DNA of 64,000 bases from Paenibacillus lignilyticus (GTDB lineage: Bacteria > Bacillota > Bacilli > Paenibacillales > Paenibacillaceae): positions 124,001 to 188,000 of the forward strand of contig NZ_JAGKSP010000001.1 in NCBI RefSeq assembly GCF_017942085.1, given 5' to 3'. Both the position numbers and the translations under genes were made by a program. Positions 25,828 through 34,450 of the stretch are shown here, in pieces. How positions within the stretch are numbered: the stretch's first letter is position 1; each line of letters begins with the position of its first letter. Below the pieces are notes generated by a model that saw only the letters and a program-made list of their open reading frames with translations, was not told where the DNA came from and did not search any database.

Positions 25828-26340
25828 GTAGATCCCTAGACGAGCTACTTTCTCGCATCCCCCCGACTTCCCACTAATGTAGACTCCCAGGTGTGCTACT
25901 TAACCCCATTTCCTCACAATTCCGCTAATGTAGATCCCTAGACGAGCTACTTTCTCGCATCCCCCCGACTTCCCACTAAAGTAGACTTCCAGGTGTGCTA
26001 CTTTAGCCCTTTTCCCCACACATCCACCGATGTAGATCCCTAGACGAGCTACTTTCTCGCATCCCCCCGACTTCCCACTAATGTAGACTCCCAGGTGTGC
26101 TACTTAACCCCATTTCCTCACAATTCCGCTAATGTAGATCCCTAGACGAGCTACTTTCTCGCATCCCCCCGACTTCCCACTAAAGTAGACTTCCAGGTGT
26201 GCTACTTTAGCCCTTTTCCCCACACATCCACCAATGTAGATCCCTAGACGAGCTACTTTCTCGCTCATTAGCGGTACCCAGTACCTCTCTTCGACCACAT
26301 ACCATCATTCCACGTTCATGTACGGTATTCAGTACCTCTC
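25828..26340. repeat. Tandem array of 51-nt units (intergenic repeat locus 3)
   Basis: GTAGA units start at 25828, 25879, 25930, 25981, 26032, 26083, 26134, 26185 and 26236, each exactly 51 nt after the previous one. Two monomer types alternate to give a 102-nt unit, and two versions of that unit alternate again (204 nt). Each monomer has a GTAG...CTAC inverted repeat, extended to 8 bp in TAAAGTAG...CTACTTTA at 25978 and 26182. A further pair, GGTACCCAGTACCTCTC at 26273 and GGTATTCAGTACCTCTC at 26324, is also 51 nt apart. A 64-codon minus frame (26104-26298) is just the repeat read as 17-residue units. Confidence 0.92.
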
Positions 26341-26366
26341 ATTAGCCCCAATCCAACTCACAACAC

Positions 26367-26413
26367 AAAAAAAGACCCTCTCAAAAGCCGCCAAACCGCT
26401 TTTGAGAGGGTCC
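26367..26413 (-). terminator. Terminator of the amidase gene
   Basis: 15-bp arms (26374-26388 and 26398-26412) and a T7 run on the minus strand. Confidence 0.9.
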
Positions 26414-26424
26414 CTACCCAAAAC

Positions 26425-27882
26425 CTATATAAAGCTCTTCAATGAAGGCGCCCTGCGTACCTTGCTGCGCTGCTCGTAGGCATAGGCCAGTTGAATGAGC
26501 CGCGGTTCGCTATATGCCTTGCCTGAGAAGGTAACGCCGAATGGGACACCGGCGGAGGTGTAGCCAGCCGGAACAATAATGGATGGATATCCGGCCCGGG
26601 CGGTTATGCGTGAGCCAAAGTCAGCCGGGAACAGCAGTGCATCCAGCCGATGCTCGCTCATTACGGCATCGATCCCTTCAACTTGGCAAAGCCGCAAATC
26701 CGTTAGTCGATCCCTTAAATATTGCGTCTCCGTTAATGTGCCGGAAGTGTTATTTTCAGCGAGCAGCAGCAAGGTTTGCCCGTATTTCAACGTTTGCTCC
26801 GGATGCGCTTCATTGAACGCGATGATTTCCGCCAAGGAGCGTGCCGGTGCGTTCGATGGCAGCGCGGACAGATACGCATGAAGTGAAGCTTTGAACTCAT
26901 TCAGGATAACTGAGGAATAAACAATTTGCCTAGCTGTTGGAATGTTGGCAGGGTCAATGATTTCGGCACCAAGCTCACACATCGTTCTAAGCGCTTGGTC
27001 GAAGATGTCGAGCTGCTCAGGCGTCAATTCTTCAAAATAATAATCGCGCGGGACGCCGATTCGAGCCCCTCCCAAACCGCCTAATTGAAGAAACTGTGCA
27101 TAGTTCGCCTGACGTTTCCCTAAGCTGCTGCCCATTGCCGAATCAGCGTCGTCCACCTGCACAAGCGCATCTAACAGCAAAACAGAATCCGTTACGGTTC
27201 GTGCCATCGGGCCTGCCGTGTCCTGACTATTGGAGAGCGGAAGAATGCCTGAGCGGCTAACGAGTCCAACTGTCGGCTTAATACCGACGGTAGAGCTCAA
27301 ATTAGCGGGATTGATGATGGAGCCGGATGTTTCCGTGCCGATTGCCGCCATGCAGAAATTGCAAGAGACCGCTACGCCTGAGCCAGAACTCGACCCACCG
27401 GTTGGCTCCGAAATATTATACGCATTTAATACTTGTCCACCTCGCGAGCTGTACCCGGAGGGCATGCCTTCAGTCATAAAATTCGCAAACTCGGTCATGT
27501 TCGCTTTACCCAGTATTACTGCACCTGCTTTACGAAGCTGCTTCACAATGAAGGCATCTTCTCCGGCGTACAGGTCAGCGAGCGCGAGCGAGCCTGCGCT
27601 TGTGTGCATTTTGTCGCCGGTATTAATATTGTCCTTCAACAGGATGGGGATACCGTGCAGCGGTCCTCTTGACCCGCGCGAGGCCCGTTCGGCGTCCAAG
27701 GCATCCGCGATAAACAACGCATCGGGATTCAGCTCGAGCACGGAATTGATGGTGAGGCCATTCTTATCGTGATCAGCAATGCGCTCCATGTAGAGCAGAA
27801 CTAATTCTCTGGAGGTAATGTCACCTTGTTCCATCGCAGCCTGGATATCGGCTATGGTTGCTTCTACGATTTCTATGCTCAT
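26425..27882 (-). CDS. Amidase (amidase-signature family)
   Basis: 485 residues. The Ser-cisSer-Lys triad is visible as the lysine of ILLKDNINTGD (about residue 83) and the serines of GGSSSGSGVAVS and GTETSGSIINPA. It is the single-chain form related to GatA, but no gatB or gatC is adjacent, so it is more likely a general amide hydrolase than the tRNA amidotransferase subunit. It is soluble with no signal peptide. Monocistronic with a strong terminator; substrate unknown. Confidence 0.88.
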   Translation of the reverse strand: MSIEIVEATIADIQAAMEQGDITSRELVLLYMERIADHDKNGLTINSVLELNPDALFIADALDAERASRGSRGPLHGIPILLKDNINTGDKMHTSAGSLALADLYAGEDAFIVKQLRKAGAVILGKANMTEFANFMTEGMPSGYSSRGGQVLNAYNISEPTGGSSSGSGVAVSCNFCMAAIGTETSGSIINPANLSSTVGIKPTVGLVSRSGILPLSNSQDTAGPMARTVTDSVLLLDALVQVDDADSAMGSSLGKRQANYAQFLQLGGLGGARIGVPRDYYFEELTPEQLDIFDQALRTMCELGAEIIDPANIPTARQIVYSSVILNEFKASLHAYLSALPSNAPARSLAEIIAFNEAHPEQTLKYGQTLLLLAENNTSGTLTETQYLRDRLTDLRLCQVEGIDAVMSEHRLDALLFPADFGSRITARAGYPSIIVPAGYTSAGVPFGVTFSGKAYSEPRLIQLAYAYEQRSKVRRAPSLKSFI

Positions 27883-27993
27883 CTTCTTCCCTCCGGATTA
27901 GCTATGGGTAAACGCCATTCATTCGCAATCTAGTTCTATTGTACATGATCGCTATGAAACTTGTGGAAAGAAAAAGAGCCTGGATTCGATTGT

Positions 27994-28146
27994 TTACCGC
28001 ATCCGGTCTGAATGGTCTTGCTTCTCTCTCTCTCGTATCACTGGTTCAAGTTCATTTTTAATGTTTTCTTTCAGAAACAGATCAACTTCTTTTGTTGGTT
28101 TATAATCATGCTGCTTCAAAACTCCCATAAACGCTTGCAACTTCAT
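27994..28146 (-). CDS. Possible 50-residue ORF coupled to the upstream orphan gene
   Basis: The stop of the preceding gene and an ATG overlap as TGATG at 28146. The resulting frame of 50 codons is charged and helical (KEVDLFLKENIKNELEPVIRERE). It could be a small coupled protein, or the true C-terminus of the upstream gene after a frameshift. Confidence 0.35.
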   Translation of the reverse strand: MKLQAFMGVLKQHDYKPTKEVDLFLKENIKNELEPVIREREKQDHSDRMR

Positions 28147-28751
28147 CAAGAATCGCTCGAAGTTGGTTTGTTACTAAGGAGCGCCGCTTCGAAAGCTTTC
28201 TTAGCATTCGGCACTAAACGATTCGTCTCCGGATCAAATAGTGGTGTGTTACTCACGCCATTGAAAGGAAGCCCTTTATAAATTCGAATGAAGTCTTTCA
28301 CTTGATCGGATTGACTCGAGTCGGGATGCTGATTCAGAAAACGCTCAAAACGGAGTACTCTGTTTATTAGTTCTGTATAGCTTATCTGGAAACCGTCATG
28401 TTTCACTGCAGGTGCGGAAGACTCCGTTATTTTGAGCGAAATATAGTCCACTAGATCCGGACTGACGAACAGATTATATTGCTTAAAAAATTTATAGTCC
28501 ACCACCGGGAAATAATAACCTTCCTCCGTCTCCAGCTTGAAGCCTCTCGACGCGGAAGCAAGCAATAGAATTTTGAGATCTTTGTCTGATGTTCGATTCA
28601 TGAGTTGGGACATACTTTCTCCGGATCGGAATAACCGTTGCAGTTTCTTCTGAACGGATGGTTTTGCGAAATTTTGTTCCATCGGTAAGCGATTTCTAAG
28701 CATCATGCTCTCTAACATGACAACCATAGCTGAGGCGTGCGATGCGCGCAA
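28146..28751 (-). CDS. Unrecognised protein, possibly truncated
   Basis: Up to 201 residues. The frame opens at a TTG (28751) and has several internal ATGs without convincing ribosome sites, so the start is uncertain. It is soluble with mixed composition; KLETEEGYYFPVVDYKFFKQYNLFVSPDLVDYI is the most ordered-looking part. I recognise no family. It follows a 50-nt-spaced repeat pair at 28759 and 28809, and its 3' end overlaps a second small frame. Confidence 0.55.
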   Translation of the reverse strand: MRASHASAMVVMLESMMLRNRLPMEQNFAKPSVQKKLQRLFRSGESMSQLMNRTSDKDLKILLLASASRGFKLETEEGYYFPVVDYKFFKQYNLFVSPDLVDYISLKITESSAPAVKHDGFQISYTELINRVLRFERFLNQHPDSSQSDQVKDFIRIYKGLPFNGVSNTPLFDPETNRLVPNAKKAFEAALLSNKPTSSDS

Positions 28752-28758
28752 TCTGACT

Positions 28759-28843
28759 CTAACGGTTGTGACTGTGGTTATTAGGAGTCAATTATCCCTT
28801 TGTATAAGCTAACGGTTGCCAGCCACCTCGCTGACAACCGTTA
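28759..28843. repeat. Intergenic repeat locus 4, two copies 50 nt apart
   Basis: CTAACGGTTG occurs at 28759 and again at 28809, exactly 50 nt apart, and its reverse complement CAACCGTTA at 28835. The second copy and the inverted one could form a 9-bp hairpin. Confidence 0.6.
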
Positions 28844-28908
28844 AAGTTTTGATTATGAAGTATAGACAAAAAAGCGGCTGCCGTGCAGAAACTTTCTCGA
28901 ATAGCCAG

Positions 28909-28938
28909 AAAAAAATCCCTCTTGCGAGGGATTTTTCG
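28909..28938 (-). terminator. Terminator of the PhyH-HEAT gene
   Basis: AAAATCCCTC, 4-nt loop, GAGGGATTTT, with a T run on the minus strand. Confidence 0.88.
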
Positions 28939-28944
28939 TTTGAT

Positions 28945-30336
28945 TTAGAACGTGCTCGCAGGCGTTGTATCCGAACACCAGCGCGTATTGAACAGCTCAT
29001 GAATCAGCACTTCATGGGCTTCCGGCGTACCGATATAGCGCAGTGCTTCAAGTGCATGGCCGCGAACGTAACGGTTCTCGTGCGCCAGCTGCTCTGCCAG
29101 AGCAGGAACGGCTTCCGCAGCATCCTTCCCGATTCGAACAAGCGACAGGCCTGCCGTGAAGCGAACCTGCGTATCCTCGTCCTGCAAGCCTTTGATCAGA
29201 GCGGGAACGACCAGCTTCGCATTGGCGCTGATGATGCCAAGCGCGTCAACTGCCGTGCGTCTGATCTTCGCGGATGGGTGATCGAGCTGAGCCGCTATGT
29301 GAGACACAGCCTGATCGGCGTGACCTCTTAGCTCCGACAAAGCGAAGATGGCATGGTTCACGACATCCTCATTCTCTGCGCGAAGCGCTTGCAGCAATCC
29401 TTCAACAGCTCCCTTGCCGGCTACGGACAATCCGTATGAAGCGATGCGGGATACTTTCTTCTCTTGCTCGAGCGCGCCGATCAAGGCTTGAATGCCTGCT
29501 TCGCCTCTTGTTGCAAGCTCGTAAGCTGCATTCAACGCATCCGGCTCTTCGCTTCCGCCCAAACGCGCGGAGAGGCTGGCGATTTCCGCAGCATCGGCGG
29601 ATTTCGTATTAGCTAGCGCCGCGGTACGGCCGGACATCCAGTTCCAAACCTCTTCCGCGATCGGATCGTTGCTTTCCTCGCCCGCAACAGCTGCCCAGGA
29701 CTGCTCTTGATTGTCCCATGTCGGCGATTGCGGAGCCTCGGTGCGCATGAATTCGAACTTCAGCATGAAGCGCGGCTTGCCGATCAAGTTCGGCGTCGAA
29801 CGATGCCAGATATCATAGTGGATCAGCGCAAACGTACCCGCTTCTCCGTTTGCAGTCGCTTCCTCTTCCGTTTCATCCGACACAAAGTTGCGGCTGTCTT
29901 GATATTGCGTGCCCGGCATAACGCCCGTTGGCCCGAGCTCAATCGGAGTATCTTGCGGGAAGTACATAATCATCGCCCACCACGGGTGATGGTTGCGCAG
30001 CCGGTTGTAGCCCCAGTAGCTGTCTTTGTGCCAGCCGCCCGGCTTCGGTACGGAGTTATAATGGCCGTGTCTGTGCGTATGGAGCAAATAATTCGGGCCA
30101 AGCACGCTTGTCAACGCCCCCGTGATAACCGGGTTCTCAAATACGCGCTGCAAATCGCGGATGCGCGGTAGAATGTTGTTGCCGGGATTGCCTTCGCTAT
30201 CATAAATCGTATTGAGTTGCTCTACTAAACGCTCGTGAAATTCGCGCGGGAAGTCGGTCTTCAAAATAAGAAAACCATCTGTAATAAACGATTTGATTTG
30301 TTCATCTGTCAACAAAAGGGGTTGTGCAGTCGTCAT
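28945..30336 (-). CDS. PhyH-family dioxygenase fused to HEAT repeats
   Basis: 463 residues. Residues about 1-230 are a PhyH-type 2-oxoglutarate dioxygenase: GGWHKDSYWG supplies His-x-Asp, the distal His is in IWHRSTPN and the Arg in PRFMLKFEF. Residues about 260-455 are tandem HEAT repeats (ELATRGEAGIQALIGALEQE, AVEGLLQALRAENEDVVNHAIFALSEL, KLVVPALIKGLQDEDTQVRFTAGLSL). This is an enzyme joined to a protein-binding scaffold, an uncommon pairing. It is transcribed divergently from an AraC regulator that probably controls it. RBS AGGAGG is 10 nt from the ATG. Confidence 0.88.
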   Translation of the reverse strand: MTTAQPLLLTDEQIKSFITDGFLILKTDFPREFHERLVEQLNTIYDSEGNPGNNILPRIRDLQRVFENPVITGALTSVLGPNYLLHTHRHGHYNSVPKPGGWHKDSYWGYNRLRNHHPWWAMIMYFPQDTPIELGPTGVMPGTQYQDSRNFVSDETEEEATANGEAGTFALIHYDIWHRSTPNLIGKPRFMLKFEFMRTEAPQSPTWDNQEQSWAAVAGEESNDPIAEEVWNWMSGRTAALANTKSADAAEIASLSARLGGSEEPDALNAAYELATRGEAGIQALIGALEQEKKVSRIASYGLSVAGKGAVEGLLQALRAENEDVVNHAIFALSELRGHADQAVSHIAAQLDHPSAKIRRTAVDALGIISANAKLVVPALIKGLQDEDTQVRFTAGLSLVRIGKDAAEAVPALAEQLAHENRYVRGHALEALRYIGTPEAHEVLIHELFNTRWCSDTTPASTF

Positions 30337-30374
30337 TTCTGTTGAGCCTCCTATAGAATTACTTTTACAACTTG

Positions 30375-30403
30375 ATTATAGGAGGATGCTGTCAGCGATG
30401 TAA
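30375..30403 (-). promoter_or_regulatory. Promoter of the PhyH-HEAT gene
   Basis: On the minus strand TTACAT (30403-30398) and TATAAT (30380-30375), 17-nt spacer, about 40 nt before the start. Confidence 0.6.
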
Positions 30404-30515
30404 TGGCTAGAAATAAGAATGAAGGTGCTAAAACTAAGATTGCGGTTTCATCCGCCAACGAAATGCTCTATGATAAGAGAAAATCATTCAATGCTTTACA
30501 GCCGGGAGACTTCCA

Positions 30516-31346
30516 ATGACGATATTACGTGCAGATCATGCCTTAACCGATCTCTTGCGCGCCCTTCAAATCGACGTCATCACCGCTCACCGAACACAAG
30601 TGACCACCGAGTGGGTCGATATGGACTACGTGCCCGAATATAATAAACTCTACTATATTATGGACGGAGAAGGCTGGCTGAAGGTAGATAGTCAGGAGAT
30701 GCTGCCATCCCCTGGCGAGATCTGCTTAATGCCTGCTTTCACGAAACAATCCTATTCCGTAATCAAAGGGAAAAAGCCGTTCCTCAAGTATTGGTGCCAC
30801 TTCACGGCCTCGATCGGTCCGTTCGACTTGTTCCAATGGATCGGCGTCCCGCTGCGCATCGTCCTTGCCGATCAAGAAGAAATGACCGCCATGTTCAAGC
30901 TGCTGGTCAGCCTGCGACAAAGCGACTCGGTTATCTCGCGGCTGCGTGAGAAAGCCATTATGCTGGAGATTATTGCGCGGTATTTGGAGCATGTGCCGAT
31001 TACGATTTTGCAGCACCGCTCGGAGGATCTGAAACGAATTCAGTTCATTCAAGCGTATATAGACAGCCATATGGCCGGCCATTTGCGCGTCGAGGATATG
31101 GCGAAGGCGGCTCATTTGCATCCGAACTATTTTATCGCCTATTTCAAGAAGCATTTCGGTGTGCCGCCGCTTAAGTACGTCAGCCGCAAACGAGTCGATA
31201 AAGCGAAGATCTTATTGTCGACCACGACGCAAAGTATTAAGGAAATCGCCGATCAGATCGGTTTTAAGGAAACCAACCATTTCGCTAAATTTTTCCGCAA
31301 AGAAACAGGGCAAAGCCCCACGGAATATCGCACCCTCCACACCTAA
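30516..31346 (+). CDS. AraC-family transcriptional regulator
   Basis: 276 residues. The N-terminal cupin-like domain (YYIMDGEGWLKVDSQEM, SPGEICLMPAFTKQ) is followed by two helix-turn-helix motifs (VEDMAKAAHLHPNYFIAYFKKHFG and IKEIADQIGFKETNHFAKFFRKETG) at about 190-270. It faces the PhyH-HEAT gene across 180 nt and is the obvious candidate to regulate it. RBS GGGAG. Inducer unknown. Confidence 0.9.
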   Translation: MTILRADHALTDLLRALQIDVITAHRTQVTTEWVDMDYVPEYNKLYYIMDGEGWLKVDSQEMLPSPGEICLMPAFTKQSYSVIKGKKPFLKYWCHFTASIGPFDLFQWIGVPLRIVLADQEEMTAMFKLLVSLRQSDSVISRLREKAIMLEIIARYLEHVPITILQHRSEDLKRIQFIQAYIDSHMAGHLRVEDMAKAAHLHPNYFIAYFKKHFGVPPLKYVSRKRVDKAKILLSTTTQSIKEIADQIGFKETNHFAKFFRKETGQSPTEYRTLHT

Positions 31347-31350
31347 AACA

Positions 31351-31395
31351 AGGCGTTCCGCTGCAGATCTGAAGCTGCAGATTGGAACGCTTTTG
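31351..31395 (+). terminator. Terminator of the AraC-family gene
   Basis: GGCGTTCC with an inner CTGCAGA stem and GGAACGC, T-rich tail; it may also serve the convergent permease gene. Confidence 0.75.
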
Positions 31396-31411
31396 TCGTT
31401 TGTTCTATAAG

Positions 31412-33082
31412 CTAAAGATTCTTCATTGTAGATACCATGACTTCGCCTGTCAGCCATTTGCGCATCAACAGGAGTATCAACAGCGTTGGCAGCGATAATA
31501 AGGCGCCGGAGAGCAGCAAATCAGCCTGCGTATACGCGGGTCCGGCTTCGCCGATTTCATTCATCGCGTTAACAAACGTCATAAGCGGCGGAAATGTCTG
31601 CGGATTCGTGAGATGAATGAAGGCTTGCGTGAACGAGCTCCACAGCATGACGAAATGAAGGGCTCCAAGCGCAAGGAGCGGCTTCCAAATCGAAGGGATA
31701 TAAACGCAGAAGAAGATATACGTCTCTCCTCGACCTGCCGCGGCTGCCTCTTCCCTGCGACTGCTATATTTGCTGTTAAAGATGCTCTTCAAGATGAAGA
31801 TAGGCAGAATGGAGTAAAACCCTGTCAAGAATAACGGGAATATTGTATTGCTCATATGTAAATCCCGATAAAACAAATATTCATGAAACGTTGAGCCGCT
31901 AAGAGTCAGCAGTGCCAGCAGCAAAAGCTTATACAGCCCCCTGCCCGGCAAGCCCTTGACGGTTAAAGGAAAAGCAAGCGCAGCCGTAATCATCATAAAG
32001 ATCGTGACTGCCCCCAAGTCCATGATCATGTAAACCGCATACCGATAGGGAGAAAGCAGCGTATGCAGTGCGGAACCGGACAATTGGAACGAAAACGGAT
32101 AAATGAACAGCAAGTACAGTAGAATCAACACGGCGAAGGATAACACAATGCTGATAAGGATGCCCGTACTATTTTTCCCTTTGCCGGTAGATTGGATAGC
32201 AGCTGTTCCGCCCGTAGATGTAAACAAATCACGCGCGAACAGACCTTTAATGAGAAAGTAAGCTAGCAGAGAGCATGTAAATTGAACGATAAACTGAAAA
32301 ACAGCCAGAGGTCCGGCCAGATTGTATTCGGCATTCATAAACACCGTTCGGAAGCCGAAGCTATCCAAGGTGTCCCCGGTCTCAAATACGAGCGGATTGA
32401 CCAGTAATCGCTGCAGCTCTGAATCCATTGTCAGAAGCGAGCCGAGCTGCATCAGCATAAATGCGGTAACCGCCTTCATTGCCGGAATGACGTTGCCTTG
32501 CAAATAGGTACTGCGGACCCGAATGCTTCTGTTATCCATCGCCGCTTGTCTCGCTCCAATCGCCGTAAGCGCGATAAGGATGGGAATACCGCAGGTTTTA
32601 AACACTTCTGCCGCAACTAGTACCATCGGAAACAGTTCCGAATGTGCGAGCGGCATCGCTTTGATGCCAAACGGAGATTGGCTTTGCGATAGAGCGAGCA
32701 TCGTAACATAGACGATAACAGCCGATGGAATGAAGTAAGGAATCAGAAACAAGGTGGCGAATCCGCCTCGGAGCCAGCGGATACCTATACCGCTAAGCGC
32801 GAGCGCTGCACCCAGTGCGAAGATGCCGCTGACTGCCGTATAAAGAAGCTTCAACGTTAACGTGTTGCCGAGAACAGACGTAAACGCAGGCAGATTAAAT
32901 AGGTTACGATAATTGTCCAGCCCAACCCAGTCGCTGCTGAATAGCCCTTTAAAGATGACAAAATCGACGAATGAACCGTACAGCGTCATGAAGTGCGGAA
33001 TTCCTTTGAAAATAAACCAGAGCAATAACGGCGGGATTACGAGTAAATAATGCATCCTGTACTTCCAAATTCGTTGCAGCAT
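31412..33082 (-). CDS. Single-chain double ABC permease (MalF-like plus MalG-like halves)
   Basis: 556 residues, about 12 membrane helices, roughly twice a normal sugar permease. The first half starts like LplB/MalF proteins (YLLVIPPLLLWFIFKGIPHFMTLYGSFVDF...VGLDNYRNLF) and carries a degenerate EAA loop near ARQAAMDNRS. The second half has a better EAA-like loop (EEAAAAGRGETYIFFCVYIPSIWKP) and ends like a MalG subunit. No binding protein or ATPase lies beside it. It may be a self-contained permease that borrows other components, or a diverged membrane protein with a new role. Confidence 0.75.
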   Translation of the reverse strand: MLQRIWKYRMHYLLVIPPLLLWFIFKGIPHFMTLYGSFVDFVIFKGLFSSDWVGLDNYRNLFNLPAFTSVLGNTLTLKLLYTAVSGIFALGAALALSGIGIRWLRGGFATLFLIPYFIPSAVIVYVTMLALSQSQSPFGIKAMPLAHSELFPMVLVAAEVFKTCGIPILIALTAIGARQAAMDNRSIRVRSTYLQGNVIPAMKAVTAFMLMQLGSLLTMDSELQRLLVNPLVFETGDTLDSFGFRTVFMNAEYNLAGPLAVFQFIVQFTCSLLAYFLIKGLFARDLFTSTGGTAAIQSTGKGKNSTGILISIVLSFAVLILLYLLFIYPFSFQLSGSALHTLLSPYRYAVYMIMDLGAVTIFMMITAALAFPLTVKGLPGRGLYKLLLLALLTLSGSTFHEYLFYRDLHMSNTIFPLFLTGFYSILPIFILKSIFNSKYSSRREEAAAAGRGETYIFFCVYIPSIWKPLLALGALHFVMLWSSFTQAFIHLTNPQTFPPLMTFVNAMNEIGEAGPAYTQADLLLSGALLSLPTLLILLLMRKWLTGEVMVSTMKNL

Positions 33083-33141
33083 TGCAGTAACTTCCTCCTA
33101 ATGAATAATCATCCAGATCTTCCTCTCTTATATTCGATAAT

Positions 33142-33193
33142 AAAGAGGATTGTCCCTCCGTCACCTTCCGATGACTTTGGGACAATCCTCTTT
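33142..33193 (-). terminator. Terminator of the stalk-domain gene
   Basis: 15-bp perfect arms (33142-33156 and 33179-33193). Confidence 0.8.
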
Positions 33194-33204
33194 ATGATGA
33201 CAAA

Positions 33205-34320
33205 CTATCTGCGAATACGGTTACCGAAGTATTCTTTGGTATCGGAGCTAAAGCCCAGTGTAAGCGGCCCAAGAAGCTGGTCGTCGTCTGTTTTATAAGT
33301 AACAAGAACAACGTTGCCTTTCTTAGCTACATAATCCTCGTATGCTTTCTTCTTGTCATCTTGCGGGAAGAGCGCTGCGTCGGAAGCAGGTACGATTGTT
33401 ACTTCTGCTTCGTCTTTCTTCGTTACCACATGTTTCTTCTGATCATCGGAAAGCTGTTTCCAAGCAAGCTCGCGATATTCAGTTACTTGTGCCGGGGACA
33501 AGGCGGCGGATTGGTCTGCCACAACCAGGAAGTGAAGCGCGCTGATTGGCGGAATGCTCTTTGTCGTCGCAGGACCGTAGTAAGTCGTAACTTTCATGCC
33601 GGCTTTCAAAGCCGACCATTCGATCGGTTGACGCTCGGTATCGCGGATCGTTGTTTCTTTACCGGAGTTAAGAACCAGCGTAGTTTCTTTACCGTCGCCA
33701 AATTTCACTTGCCAGCCGTCGCTTGTTTTCTCAACGGATTGAATAACATCCGTTTTAACCAGACGTTCAGAACCGACTACAACCTTCACGGCATGCGATT
33801 GACCTGGGTAGCTCATCGCGACGATTGGGCCGTATTCAGCTGTAAGCTCCAAGCCTGCTTTCAAATCTTTAGCGGCAAATGATTTGCCTTCTTGATTCGT
33901 AAGTACGGTTTCTTTATCGACAGTAAGTACGATCCAATTGTTTTGGCCTCTGCCAAGTACGCTGATTTGAACGGAACCGTCTTTGGTAGGACGAACATCT
34001 TCGATAATGCCGGACACATTAATCAAATTGGACTCGCCTTCCTCCGGTTGGTCCTTGGAAGTAATCTCCAGAACTTTGTTTCTTGCGTTATAGTGCAGCT
34101 CGTAACCAAGCGCTTCCGCTTCGGAACGTGCTGGAAGATAAGCTTGGCCATTAATGAAAACAGGCTCTAAGGAAGTCGCTTTTCCGTCTACCGTAACGTC
34201 GATGTCACCGCGCAGGAACCCATTCACTTTCTTCATGAAACCGGATGCCTCTACTGCTGCTGTCGTACCTAGTAGCCCAGCTATCGTGGCTACAATGATG
34301 ATTTTCTTCTTATTCATCAT
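33205..34320 (-). CDS. Secreted stalk-domain (copper amine oxidase N-like) protein
   Basis: 371 residues. A signal peptide (KKKIIIVATIAGLLGTTAAVEA) is followed by a stalk domain of the copper-amine-oxidase N-terminal type (DIDVTVDGKATSLEPVFINGQAYLPARSEAEALGYEL, about 38-85). The rest is beta-rich, with two similar segments (IIEDVRPTKDGSVQISVLG and VIQSVEKTSDGWQVKFG). There are no enzyme residues of amine oxidase; in Paenibacillus this domain is a structural surface module. Role unknown, probably cell-surface. Confidence 0.82.
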   Translation of the reverse strand: MMNKKKIIIVATIAGLLGTTAAVEASGFMKKVNGFLRGDIDVTVDGKATSLEPVFINGQAYLPARSEAEALGYELHYNARNKVLEITSKDQPEEGESNLINVSGIIEDVRPTKDGSVQISVLGRGQNNWIVLTVDKETVLTNQEGKSFAAKDLKAGLELTAEYGPIVAMSYPGQSHAVKVVVGSERLVKTDVIQSVEKTSDGWQVKFGDGKETTLVLNSGKETTIRDTERQPIEWSALKAGMKVTTYYGPATTKSIPPISALHFLVVADQSAALSPAQVTEYRELAWKQLSDDQKKHVVTKKDEAEVTIVPASDAALFPQDDKKKAYEDYVAKKGNVVLVTYKTDDDQLLGPLTLGFSSDTKEYFGNRIRR

Positions 34321-34410
34321 TTCTTGCTCCCTTCGCGATCTGTTCTATTGGTTGTAAGGCCCTACATGATCTCCAGACGTGCCTACCTACGGAAAGGTTG
34401 CACAAAATAA

Positions 34411-34443
34411 TAAAAAACGATCTGGACGCTATCGTCCAGACCG
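34411..34443 (-). terminator. Terminator of the CDF transporter gene
   Basis: TCTGGACG (34421-34428) and CGTCCAGA (34433-34440), T6 on the minus strand. Confidence 0.85.
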
Positions 34444-34450
34444 AATCAAG

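Noticed and set aside
26104..26298. 64-codon minus-strand ORF with 17-residue repeats
   Set aside because: It is a by-product of the 51-nt DNA array; the frame has no clear ribosome site and does not extend through the array.
25828..26340. CRISPR array
   Set aside because: Repeats are directly adjacent 51-nt units with no unique spacers, and there are no cas genes.
26425..27882. GatA subunit of Glu-tRNA amidotransferase
   Set aside because: The signature motifs are shared by all amidases of the family, and gatB and gatC are not adjacent.
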